5,327 nucleotides of DNA from Syntrophomonadaceae bacterium (GTDB taxonomy: Bacteria > Bacillota > Dethiobacteria > DTU022): positions 1 through 5,327 of the forward strand of contig PXBM01000202.1 of the NCBI GenBank assembly GCA_003566935.1, written 5' to 3'. The translations under genes and the position numbers were made by a program. Of this stretch, positions 1 to 5,327 are shown in pieces; the first letter of the stretch is position 1, and each line of letters begins with the position of its first letter. The notes beneath the pieces were generated by a model. The model was given only the letters and a program-made list of their open reading frames with translations, ran no database searches and was not told the origin of the DNA.

Positions 1-228
1 ATAAACAAAGAGCTGGAAAAGGCCCTTGAAAACATAGCCAGTAAACGTAATGTAACTAAATCGGAAATCGTAAAGGAAGCCTTGACGGAATATATCAAAA
101 CTCAGAGTAGTTCTCCATACGAAGCCGGAAAAGATCTGTTCGGTTCAGATCAAAGCGATATTTATGAAGGATCTGTTAATTATAAAGACAACATTAGGAG
201 AAATATAAGTGAAAAGTACTCTGATTGA
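1..228 (+). CDS. Ribbon-helix-helix (CopG/VapB-type) antitoxin, partial, 5' end outside window
   Basis: Frame 1 is open from the first base to a TGA at 226-228, giving 75 visible residues; no start codon is visible, so the gene begins left of the window. The N-terminal part (KELEKALENIASKRN, then TKSEIVKEALTEYI) has the two-helix pattern of a CopG/Arc-type ribbon-helix-helix DNA-binding domain; the DNA-contacting beta strand should lie just beyond the edge. The tail (AGKDLFGS...SVNYKDNIRRNI) resembles the 'G-D-L-x-G ... N-Y-K' C-terminus common in RHH antitoxins paired with PIN toxins, which wraps the toxin active site. The 3' end overlaps the toxin gene by 20 bp in another frame, suggesting translational coupling. 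Antitoxins of this kind normally repress their own operon as a toxin complex; the promoter and operator are not in the window. Members usually have about 80-90 residues, so only a few are missing. The family call is firm; the exact subfamily is inferred. Confidence 0.85.
   Translation: MNKELEKALENIASKRNVTKSEIVKEALTEYIKTQSSSPYEAGKDLFGSDQSDIYEGSVNYKDNIRRNISEKYSD
196..200 (+). promoter_or_regulatory. Shine-Dalgarno site of the PIN toxin gene
   Basis: AGGAG lies 8 nt upstream of the GTG at 209-211, inside the antitoxin coding sequence. It supports the GTG start and fits coupled translation of the toxin from the antitoxin message. Confidence 0.75.
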
Positions 229-625
229 TGCCGGCCCGATCATAGCCTTGTTTCGTAAAAGAGACAAACATCATCAAGATGCTCTCCAGTTTATTAAGAA
301 TTATAAGGGGCGGCTGATCACTACCTGGCCGGTCGTAACTGAAGTTATGTATGAACTGGCGAAGCCTGATATCCAGGAAAATTTTTTACTATGGATTGAA
401 AGGGGCGGCCTGGATCTGGCCAATCTTGATCAAAAATCCATCTCCGGTCTGCTTGCACTAATTCGCAAATACTCTGACCTTCCAATGGACTTAGCCGATG
501 CTACATTAATGCTATATTCAGACCAATCTGGAATAACAGAAATCGCAACGATAGATTCAGATTTTAATATTTACCGTAATGTCAAAAAAGGATATCTGAA
601 GAACATTTTTTTCTCAGCTAATTAA
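209..625 (+). CDS. vapC: PIN-domain ribonuclease toxin (VapC-type)
   Basis: This 138-residue protein is a single PIN domain, the usual size for VapC toxins, which are Mg2+-dependent endoribonucleases cleaving specific RNAs (often tRNA or rRNA) when free of antitoxin. The acidic residues expected for metal binding are present: Asp7 in LIDAGPIIALF at the N-terminus, Glu45 in VVTEVMYEL, Asp94 and Asp97 in MDLADATLML, and Asp116 and Asp118 in TIDSDF near the C-terminus. The active site therefore looks intact. The start is GTG, chosen because AGGAG precedes it by 8 nt and the next residues lead directly into the first PIN strand. It overlaps the antitoxin gene by 20 bp, and its last 12 bp overlap the convergent ligA gene. 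There is no signal peptide or membrane segment, so it is cytosolic. The RNA target cannot be read from sequence; the PIN-toxin call is strong because of the paired antitoxin. Confidence 0.92.
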   Translation: MKSTLIDAGPIIALFRKRDKHHQDALQFIKNYKGRLITTWPVVTEVMYELAKPDIQENFLLWIERGGLDLANLDQKSISGLLALIRKYSDLPMDLADATLMLYSDQSGITEIATIDSDFNIYRNVKKGYLKNIFFSAN

Positions 626-2611
626 ATCTTTGAACTCTGCTTCGTCAATTACTTCAACACCCAGCTTTTCAGCCTTGTCCAGCTTGCTGCCCGGATCGTC
701 CCCGGCTACAAGGTAATCGGTTTTTTTACTGACTGACGAGCTAACTTTACCACCTCTTTCCTCGATCAGTGTTTTAGCCTGATCGCGAGTATAATCATTT
801 AAAGCTCCGCTGAAAACAAAAGTTTTTCCTTCAAGCACATCTGATGCTGCCTTCATTTTTGGCTCAGTAAAGTTGACCCCGGCATTCCTCAGTTTCTCCA
901 GGACGGGTTCGGTTTCGTCAGTTTTAAAAAACTGTTCTACCGCTTCACCAATTTTCGGACCGATTTCCTCGATTTCAATCAGTTCCTCCTGACTTGCTTC
1001 ACTGAGGCGGAGCATGGTTTCAAAGCGTTCGGCCAGCAGGCGGGCTGCTTTTTCACCGACAAAACGGATTCCCAGGCCGAAAAGCAGGCGGCGCAGGGGA
1101 TTTTCCTTGCTCTTTTCAAGAGCATTAACCAGGTTTTCAGCAGATTTTTCGGCCATCCGCGGCAAACCGCTTAGCCCTTCAATATCTAAGTAATAAAGAT
1201 CCCCTACATCGCGAACCAGGTCATGGCTATAGAGCATCTCTGCCACGGCCGGGCCCAAACCTTCAATATCCATGGCCCGGCGGGAAGCAAAATGCACCAG
1301 CTTTTCCACAAGCTGGGCCGGGCAGGAGGGGTTCAGGCAGCGCCTGGCCGCTTCTCCGCTCAACCGAACCGCTTCAGAACCGCAGGAAGGGCAATTTGCA
1401 GGCATTTTAAAATCTTTCTCAGTGCCGGATCTTTTTTCTTCAACCACTTTCAAAACTTCCGGTATTATTTCACCTGCTTTATGCACTACCACGCTATCGC
1501 CAATTAGAATACCCTTTTCGGCAATCAGGTCTTCATTGTGCAGGCTTGCCCGCCTGACAGTAGTTCCACTCAGGGTAACCGGCTCAAGCAGGGCTACAGG
1601 GGTTATGGTCCCGGTCCGTCCGATATTTACTTCTATGTCGAGCACCCGGGTCACTTTTTCCTCAGGGGGATACTTGTAGGCGATAGCCCAGCGCGGGCTG
1701 CGGGCCGTAAAGCCAAGTTCCTGCTGCAGGGCCAGGTTGTTGACCTTTACCACCACTCCGTCTATTTCGTAGGGTAATTCCAATTTTTTCTCCTGCCACA
1801 GGCGGCAGTATTCTTTTACCTCTTCGATCCCCTGGCAGATAGTGCGGTTAGGATTTACGGGCAGCTGCATTTTTTCCAGGTATCCGAGCAGTTTTTCCTG
1901 TGTGGATAAACTAAGATTATGCTGGCCAAGGCCGTAGAGAAACAGTTTAAGCGGCCGCCTGGCGGCCAAACGGGGATCAAGCTGACGCACCGATCCGGCG
2001 GCAGCATTGCGGGGATTGGCAAAAACCATCAACCCCTCTTCTTCGCGCCGGCGGTTCAGTTTTTCAAAATCCTTTTTGTTGATGTATACTTCCCCGCGCA
2101 CTTCCAGGCTAATTTCTTCCGGCAGCTTGAGCGGGATCTGGCGAATTGTGCGCAGATTCTGGGTAATATCTTCTCCACTGTAACCGTCGCCGCGGGTTGA
2201 ACCGCGCTTGAAAAGACCATCTTCATACTGCAGCGATACGGCCAGCCCGTCTATTTTTAGCTCACAAAAATAATCGACCTGTTTTAGGCCGCTCAACCGC
2301 TTGACCCTGTCAGCAAAATCGACCAGGTCCTCTTCGCTGAAGGCATTATCAAGCCCCAGCATCGGCACCTTGTGCTCTAAAGTTTCAAAGGCGGCCAGCG
2401 GCTCGCCACCTACCCGGCGCGTAGGCGAATCGGGATCCTGCAGCTGGGGGTATTTATCTTCCAGCTGCTGCAGCTCCCGCAGAAGCTCATCAAATTCGGC
2501 ATCGCTGACTTCGGGCTGATCAAGGACATGGTAGCGATAATTGTGCTGCTCTATTTCCCTGCGCAGAAATTCGACCCGCTTCCTGGCCTCGTTAACTCCC
2601 TCTTTATTCAA
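614..2611 (-). CDS. ligA: NAD-dependent DNA ligase LigA
   Basis: This full-length 665-residue ligase seals nicks during replication and repair, using NAD+ to form an enzyme-AMP intermediate. Domains in order: Ia, which binds the NMN half of NAD (about 1-70; Tyr27, His28, Asp37 and Asp41 kept, Phe40 where E. coli has Tyr35); nucleotidyltransferase (about 71-315) with catalytic Lys119 in CELKIDG, LEVRGEVYI (169-177), FANPRNAAAGS (197-207), EIDGVVVKV (282-290) and WAIAYKYPP (308-316); OB fold (about 317-400, with NIGRTGTITPVA); Cys4 zinc finger (Cys407, Cys410, Cys425, Cys430); helix-hairpin-helix region (about 431-585); and a BRCT domain (about 590-665). All catalytic motifs are intact, so it should be active and is probably the essential housekeeping ligase. 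The start is TTG at 2609-2611, supported by a strong SD 7 nt upstream. It lies 105 bp downstream of the mutase small subunit on the same strand, and no pcrA or gat genes (frequent ligA neighbours) are visible. Its 3' end overlaps the toxin gene by 12 bp, convergently. Confidence 0.98.
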   Translation of the reverse strand: MNKEGVNEARKRVEFLRREIEQHNYRYHVLDQPEVSDAEFDELLRELQQLEDKYPQLQDPDSPTRRVGGEPLAAFETLEHKVPMLGLDNAFSEEDLVDFADRVKRLSGLKQVDYFCELKIDGLAVSLQYEDGLFKRGSTRGDGYSGEDITQNLRTIRQIPLKLPEEISLEVRGEVYINKKDFEKLNRRREEEGLMVFANPRNAAAGSVRQLDPRLAARRPLKLFLYGLGQHNLSLSTQEKLLGYLEKMQLPVNPNRTICQGIEEVKEYCRLWQEKKLELPYEIDGVVVKVNNLALQQELGFTARSPRWAIAYKYPPEEKVTRVLDIEVNIGRTGTITPVALLEPVTLSGTTVRRASLHNEDLIAEKGILIGDSVVVHKAGEIIPEVLKVVEEKRSGTEKDFKMPANCPSCGSEAVRLSGEAARRCLNPSCPAQLVEKLVHFASRRAMDIEGLGPAVAEMLYSHDLVRDVGDLYYLDIEGLSGLPRMAEKSAENLVNALEKSKENPLRRLLFGLGIRFVGEKAARLLAERFETMLRLSEASQEELIEIEEIGPKIGEAVEQFFKTDETEPVLEKLRNAGVNFTEPKMKAASDVLEGKTFVFSGALNDYTRDQAKTLIEERGGKVSSSVSKKTDYLVAGDDPGSKLDKAEKLGVEVIDEAEFKDLIS

Positions 2612-2618
2612 AATATTT

Positions 2619-2626
2619 CTCCCCCC
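2619..2626 (-). promoter_or_regulatory. Shine-Dalgarno site deciding the TTG start of ligA
   Basis: Read on the minus strand, GGGGGGAG ends 7 nt before the TTG at 2609-2611. No in-frame ATG or GTG lies closer to the start of the conserved Ia domain, so this site fixes the TTG as the likely start. Confidence 0.7.
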
Positions 2627-2676
2627 ACTAGGGTAACAACCGGTGCCGTACAGGTTTTGTCATTATTTCGGCTTTC

Positions 2677-2715
2677 ATCTCGGGGCGATAGGCCCCATGG
2701 ATTCCCGCCGGAGAT
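2677..2715 (-). other. Possible RNA hairpin between the mutase small subunit and ligA
   Basis: In the 105-bp gap, GGGGC (2682-2686) and GCCCC (2692-2696) form a perfect 5-bp GC stem with a 5-nt loop. The flanking ATCTC (2677-2681) and GAGAT (2711-2715) could add an outer stem across a 14-nt bulge on one side. No run of T follows on the minus strand, so it does not qualify as an intrinsic terminator. It could be a processing or stability element, or chance. The rest of the gap shows no clear promoter. Confidence 0.25.
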
Positions 2716-2716
2716 T

Positions 2717-3112
2717 CTAAAACTTGCTGCTGATATATTCCGTAATATTATCCAGCGGCTCGCCGGGGTTGAAAACCTGGTCGGCACTGCCGCTTTTGAC
2801 CAGCTCTTCAGCATCATCTTCGGGAACAATACCACCAACGACCAGCAGGACATCGCCCATACCGTTACCCTTAAGCAGCTCCTTGATTTTCGGTACAAGG
2901 GTCATATGCGCACCGGAGAGGATGCTTAAGCCGACAACATCGACATCTTCCTGCAGGGCTGCTTCGGCAACCTGCTCCGGGGTCTGGTGCAGCCCCGTGT
3001 AAATCACTTCAAAGCCGGCATCACGCAGACCCCTTGCCACAACCTTAGCACCCCGGTCGTGGCCGTCCAGGCCCGGCTTGGCCACCAGCACCCTTACCTT
3101 TTTACCTGTCAT
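2717..3112 (-). CDS. Adenosylcobalamin-binding small subunit of an acyl-CoA mutase (methylmalonyl/isobutyryl-CoA mutase family)
   Basis: This 131-residue protein is a stand-alone B12-binding domain with a Rossmann-like fold. It matches the C-terminal domain of fused methylmalonyl-CoA mutases and the separate IcmB subunit of isobutyryl-CoA mutase. It carries the base-off/His-on signature DxHxxG as Asp16-Gly-His18-Asp-Arg-Gly21; His18 should be the lower axial cobalt ligand. The SxL motif is Ser63-Ile-Leu65 and the GG motif is Gly93-Gly94 in VVGGIVP. The usual C-terminal FGPGT segment reads FNPGEP here (residues 114-119), a small deviation near the nucleotide-tail pocket. The start is ATG at 3110-3112 with AAGGGGTGA 9 nt upstream. 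It lies 101 bp downstream of the large subunit, its obvious partner, and 105 bp upstream of ligA. It has no catalytic activity alone. Specificity is set by the large subunit, so whether to name it McmB or IcmB depends on that partner; I favour IcmB-like. Confidence 0.93.
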   Translation of the reverse strand: MTGKKVRVLVAKPGLDGHDRGAKVVARGLRDAGFEVIYTGLHQTPEQVAEAALQEDVDVVGLSILSGAHMTLVPKIKELLKGNGMGDVLLVVGGIVPEDDAEELVKSGSADQVFNPGEPLDNITEYISSKF

Positions 3113-3121
3113 CAGATCAGT

Positions 3122-3130
3122 TCACCCCTT
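3122..3130 (-). promoter_or_regulatory. Shine-Dalgarno site of the B12-binding subunit
   Basis: On the minus strand AAGGGGTGA ends 9 nt before the ATG at 3110-3112. It matches the AAGGAGGTGA consensus apart from one missing purine and supports this start. Confidence 0.65.
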
Positions 3131-3154
3131 ACCTAAAAATGAAGCCTGACTACT

Positions 3155-3172
3155 AACTTATTAACTTATTAA
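3155..3172. repeat. Short tandem repeat of AACTTATT in the gap between the two mutase subunits
   Basis: Two perfect head-to-tail copies of the octamer AACTTATT (3155-3162 and 3163-3170) plus the first two bases of a third lie in a 101-bp AT-rich gap. The repeat is too short to be an iteron array or mobile element. It may be slippage-derived spacer, or it may affect RNA folding upstream of the B12-binding subunit. Confidence 0.6.
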
Positions 3173-3213
3173 ATTTTCAGTTATTTGCCATATCTCTACT
3201 GCCAAATCCTAAC

Positions 3214-4881
3214 TTAAAAAAGCGGCTTCTCCTTATACTCGCCGAAAACTTCCTTCAGGGCGGCTACTATTTCTCCTTCAGTGGCATAGACTTTTACCGC
3301 ATCAAGAATCTTCGGAATCAGGTTATCAGTCCCCTTTGCCGTATCCTTTAATACTTCCAGGCTTCTGTTAACTGCATCGTTATCGCGCCTTTCGCGTAGC
3401 TGCTTCAGGCGCCGGACCTGTTTTTCTTCAACTTCAGGGTCAATCTTAAGCAGCTCAATCTGGACCGGTTCTCCGGTATTGTAGCGGTTAACTCCTACCA
3501 CTACCTGCTCACCACTATCAACAGAACGCTGGTATTCGTAAGCAGCATCGGCTATTTCCTGCTGGAAAAAGCCTTGGTCGATCGCTTTTAAGACCCCACC
3601 AAAATCGTCTATACGGCGGAAATACTCCTCTGCTTCCGCTTCAAGCTGATCGGTTAACTGTTCTATAAAGTAAGAACCGGCCAGGGGATCAATGGTATTA
3701 GCTGCCCCACTTTCATAGGCAATTACCTGCTGGGTGCGCAGGGCGATTTTAACCGCTTTTTCAGTAGGCAAAGCCAGCACTTCATCCATCGAGTTGGTGT
3801 GCAGGGACTGGGTTCCCCCCAGCACAGCCGATAGCGCTTCAATTGTAGTGCGAACAATGTTATTCTCAGGTTCCTGGGCTGTCAGGCTGCACCCGGCAGT
3901 CTGGGTATGAAAACGCAGTTTCAGGGAGCGCTCGTCTTTTGCCCTGTATTTTTCTTTCATCCGGCGGGCCCAAATTCTGCGGGCTGCTCTGTACTTGCAA
4001 GTTTCCTCGAAAAAGTCCATGTGAGCATTGAAGAAAAATGACAGGCGCGGCGCAAACCGGTCCACGTCCAGGCCGGCATTAATCCCGGCCTCCACGTAGG
4101 CGAAACCATCAGCCAGGGTAAAGGCCAGTTCCTGGGCCGCAGTAGAACCTGCCTCGCGAATATGATAACCGCTGATGCTAATTGTATTCCAGCGGGGCAC
4201 ATGATCCGCGGCGAAAGCAAATATGTCGGTAATCAGGCGCATCGAGGGTTCGGGGGGGAAGATCCAGGATTTCTGGGCAATGTATTCCTTGAGGATATCA
4301 TTTTGAATTGTTCCGCCAACCTTATCCAGGCTTATTCCCTGCTTTTCGGCATTGGCCAGGTACATGCACCAGAGGATGGAGGCGGGACCATTTATGGTCA
4401 TCGAAGTGGTAACCTGGTCAACAGGAATCTGATCGAAGAGGATCTCCATGTCTTCCAGTGAATCAATGGCCACACCACAGCGGCCTACTTCCCCCAGTGA
4501 CCTTTCGCTATCGGAATCGTAACCCATAATTGTCGGCATATCAAAGGCTACACTTAAACCGGTCTGGCCCTGATCAAGCAGGTAGCGATAACGCCTGTTA
4601 GAGTCAAAGGCATCCCCAAACCCGGAAAACTGGCGCATAGTCCAGATCCGGCCCCGGTACATATTGGTCTGCACACCCCTGGTATAAGGGTATCTTCCGG
4701 GAAAGCCCAAATCCTCTTCATAGTCAAGCTCACTGGTGTCAAGCGGTGTATAAAGTGCCTTTATCGGCCGACTGGAAACAGTTTTAAAAGTAGCGCTGCG
4801 CTCTTTTGCTTCGCCGGCTTCCTCCTGCCACTGTTCATACTGACTGGAAATCCGCTCTAACTTATCTTTATCCATGTTCAA
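3214..4881 (-). CDS. Adenosylcobalamin-dependent acyl-CoA mutase large subunit; methylmalonyl-CoA mutase family, isobutyryl-CoA mutase-like active site
   Basis: At 555 residues this is the TIM-barrel catalytic subunit without a B12-binding domain, the layout of split mutases (IcmA type). Such enzymes use adenosylcobalamin radicals to rearrange acyl-CoA carbon skeletons. Family landmarks are intact: YPYTRG (64-69), TMRQFSGFG (81-89), GLSVAFDMP (108-116), TIQNDILKEY (191-200), ISGYHIREAG (236-245, with Tyr239 and His240) and GGTQSLHTN (355-363). Aligned to Propionibacterium methylmalonyl-CoA mutase with a constant offset of 4 over this core, the carboxylate-binding Tyr89 is Phe85 and Arg207 is Gln203, the IcmA pair; Ala112 rules against 2-hydroxyisobutyryl-CoA mutase, which has Asp there. 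The likely reaction is isobutyryl-CoA to/from n-butyryl-CoA, or a related uncharged acyl-CoA. The start is TTG at 4879-4881, overlapping the GTPase stop as TTGA, with GGAG 7 nt upstream; an ATG two codons later (4873-4875), with GGTGAT 5 nt upstream, is an equally plausible start. Family membership is certain; substrate is inferred. Confidence 0.95.
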   Translation of the reverse strand: MNMDKDKLERISSQYEQWQEEAGEAKERSATFKTVSSRPIKALYTPLDTSELDYEEDLGFPGRYPYTRGVQTNMYRGRIWTMRQFSGFGDAFDSNRRYRYLLDQGQTGLSVAFDMPTIMGYDSDSERSLGEVGRCGVAIDSLEDMEILFDQIPVDQVTTSMTINGPASILWCMYLANAEKQGISLDKVGGTIQNDILKEYIAQKSWIFPPEPSMRLITDIFAFAADHVPRWNTISISGYHIREAGSTAAQELAFTLADGFAYVEAGINAGLDVDRFAPRLSFFFNAHMDFFEETCKYRAARRIWARRMKEKYRAKDERSLKLRFHTQTAGCSLTAQEPENNIVRTTIEALSAVLGGTQSLHTNSMDEVLALPTEKAVKIALRTQQVIAYESGAANTIDPLAGSYFIEQLTDQLEAEAEEYFRRIDDFGGVLKAIDQGFFQQEIADAAYEYQRSVDSGEQVVVGVNRYNTGEPVQIELLKIDPEVEEKQVRRLKQLRERRDNDAVNRSLEVLKDTAKGTDNLIPKILDAVKVYATEGEIVAALKEVFGEYKEKPLF

Positions 4882-5327
4882 TCACCTTCTCCAGGTCCCC
4901 GATCATAAAACTTGATCTGAGCCAGCAGGTCTGCTGAAGTGCTGTAAGGATCCTGCCGGCGATGGACAATATTTTCTACCAGGCTGTCAAACTCCAGGTG
5001 TTCTTTTACCTCGTCCCAGATTTTAGTTTTAACCAGGTATTCCACCTGCTCGGTCAACTCACGCTTAACCCGCTCCCGGCGTATTTCCAGCAGGCGCCCA
5101 CTCTGTTCCATGTACTCCCGGTGTTTCTGCAGGGCCTGCCACAGCTCTTCAATCCCTTCGTTACTCACCGAAACAGTCTGAATTACCGGTGGCCGCCAGG
5201 GTTCGTTTTTTTTCATGTCAAGCATCAGGTTAATTTCCGTTGTTGTCCTTTCAGCACCCGGGAGATCAGATTTATTAATGGCAAAGATATCGGCTATTTC
5301 CATGATGCCGGCCTTGATTGTCTGCAC
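4878..5327 (-). CDS. meaB: MeaB/ArgK-family P-loop GTPase (mutase cofactor chaperone), partial, N-terminal part outside window
   Basis: The frame is open to the right edge, and the visible 149 residues are the C-terminal part of a G3E-type GTPase that normally has about 310-330 residues. MeaB proteins bind acyl-CoA mutases, gate adenosylcobalamin loading by GTP hydrolysis and help eject damaged cofactor. Visible signatures are KAGIMEIADIF leading into the G4 motif Asn18-Lys-Ser-Asp21, which gives guanine specificity, and a G5-like TVSVSNEGIEEL (51-62). A long charged helical segment and a C-terminal dimerisation region follow, ending FYDRGPGEGD. Walker A and the switch regions lie outside the window. 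The first visible codon is GTG, but it is almost certainly an internal valine, because MeaB homologues run straight through this segment. The stop TGA (4878-4880) overlaps the mutase start. That position directly ahead of the mutase is the best evidence for its partner; the family call also rests on the KAG-ME-ADIF/NKxD segment. Confidence 0.93.
   Translation of the reverse strand: MQTIKAGIMEIADIFAINKSDLPGAERTTTEINLMLDMKKNEPWRPPVIQTVSVSNEGIEELWQALQKHREYMEQSGRLLEIRRERVKRELTEQVEYLVKTKIWDEVKEHLEFDSLVENIVHRRQDPYSTSADLLAQIKFYDRGPGEGD
4881..4892 (-). promoter_or_regulatory. Shine-Dalgarno region and coupled start of the mutase large subunit
   Basis: On the minus strand GGAG (4889-4892) sits 7 nt before the TTG at 4879-4881, and GGTGAT (4881-4886) sits 5 nt before the ATG at 4873-4875. 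The two overlapping ribosome-binding possibilities leave the start ambiguous by two codons. Both lie within the end of the GTPase gene, so translation of the two proteins is probably coupled. Confidence 0.6.

Noticed and set aside
584..612. A- and T-runs near the vapC 3' end as terminators for either convergent gene
   Set aside because: T7 at 606-612 (plus) and the A-run at 584-589 (T on the minus strand) are not preceded by a stable GC-rich hairpin, and both lie within vapC coding sequence.
1223..2519. Several plus-strand open frames of 70-135 codons inside ligA
   Set aside because: They lie opposite a ligase with all its motifs intact, have low-complexity or implausible translations and no recognisable domain; they are shadows of the real gene.
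2677..2715. Intrinsic terminator between the small subunit and ligA
   Set aside because: The GC stem is only 5 bp and no U-tract follows on the minus strand.
2528..2929. Plus-strand frame of 133 codons, and an overlapping minus-strand frame at 2608-2898, across the ligA/small-subunit junction
   Set aside because: Both overlap the conserved B12-binding domain in other frames and show no family features or convincing ribosome-binding site.
3172..3209. Sigma-A promoter for the small subunit on the minus strand (TTGGCA as -35)
   Set aside because: No good TATAAT-like hexamer sits 16-18 bp downstream; the AT-rich repeat gives only chance partial matches.
3957..4742. Alternative frames on both strands inside the mutase large subunit
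   Set aside because: The region encodes continuous conserved mutase core; the alternative translations match nothing recognisable.
5325..5327. GTG at the right edge as the start of the GTPase
   Set aside because: The frame stays open to the edge and the protein would lack Walker A and the switch motifs; the codon is best read as an internal valine of a gene running out of the window.

Overview
The window reads as bacterial chromosome. It most likely comes from an anaerobic, Clostridia-like member of the Bacillota. That assignment is an inference from the strong purine-rich Shine-Dalgarno (SD) sequences, two probable TTG starts, the character of LigA, and an adenosylcobalamin mutase encoded as separate subunits beside its own GTPase chaperone. 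No rRNA or other taxonomic marker is present. Coding density is very high, with no gene-free stretch above about 105 bases.

Left edge, plus strand (1-625): a type II toxin-antitoxin pair. The C-terminal part of a ribbon-helix-helix antitoxin enters from the left and overlaps the start of a complete PIN-domain (VapC-type) toxin by 20 bp. The pair looks more AT-rich than the genes to its right, as is common for mobile accessory modules.

The rest (614-5327) lies on the minus strand and reads from right to left: a MeaB/ArgK-type GTPase (its N-terminal half lies beyond the window), the large catalytic subunit of an adenosylcobalamin-dependent acyl-CoA mutase, its small B12-binding subunit, and the NAD-dependent DNA ligase LigA. 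The first three form a functional unit: the small subunit and the TIM-barrel large subunit make the holoenzyme, and the GTPase loads and protects the cofactor. LigA follows after 105 bp and is functionally unrelated. The 3' ends of ligA and the toxin gene overlap by 12 bp, tail to tail.

The main point of interest is substrate specificity. By sequence similarity the large subunit would be labelled methylmalonyl-CoA mutase. However, the two residues that bind the free carboxylate of methylmalonyl-CoA (Tyr89 and Arg207 in the Propionibacterium enzyme) are replaced by Phe85 and Gln203, the pair found in isobutyryl-CoA mutase (IcmA). The position that is Asp in 2-hydroxyisobutyryl-CoA mutase is Ala112. 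The cluster is therefore better read as a split isobutyryl-CoA mutase-like system (isobutyryl-CoA to/from n-butyryl-CoA, or a related branched acyl-CoA) with a separate G-protein chaperone. Apart from this re-assignment I see no new class of system.
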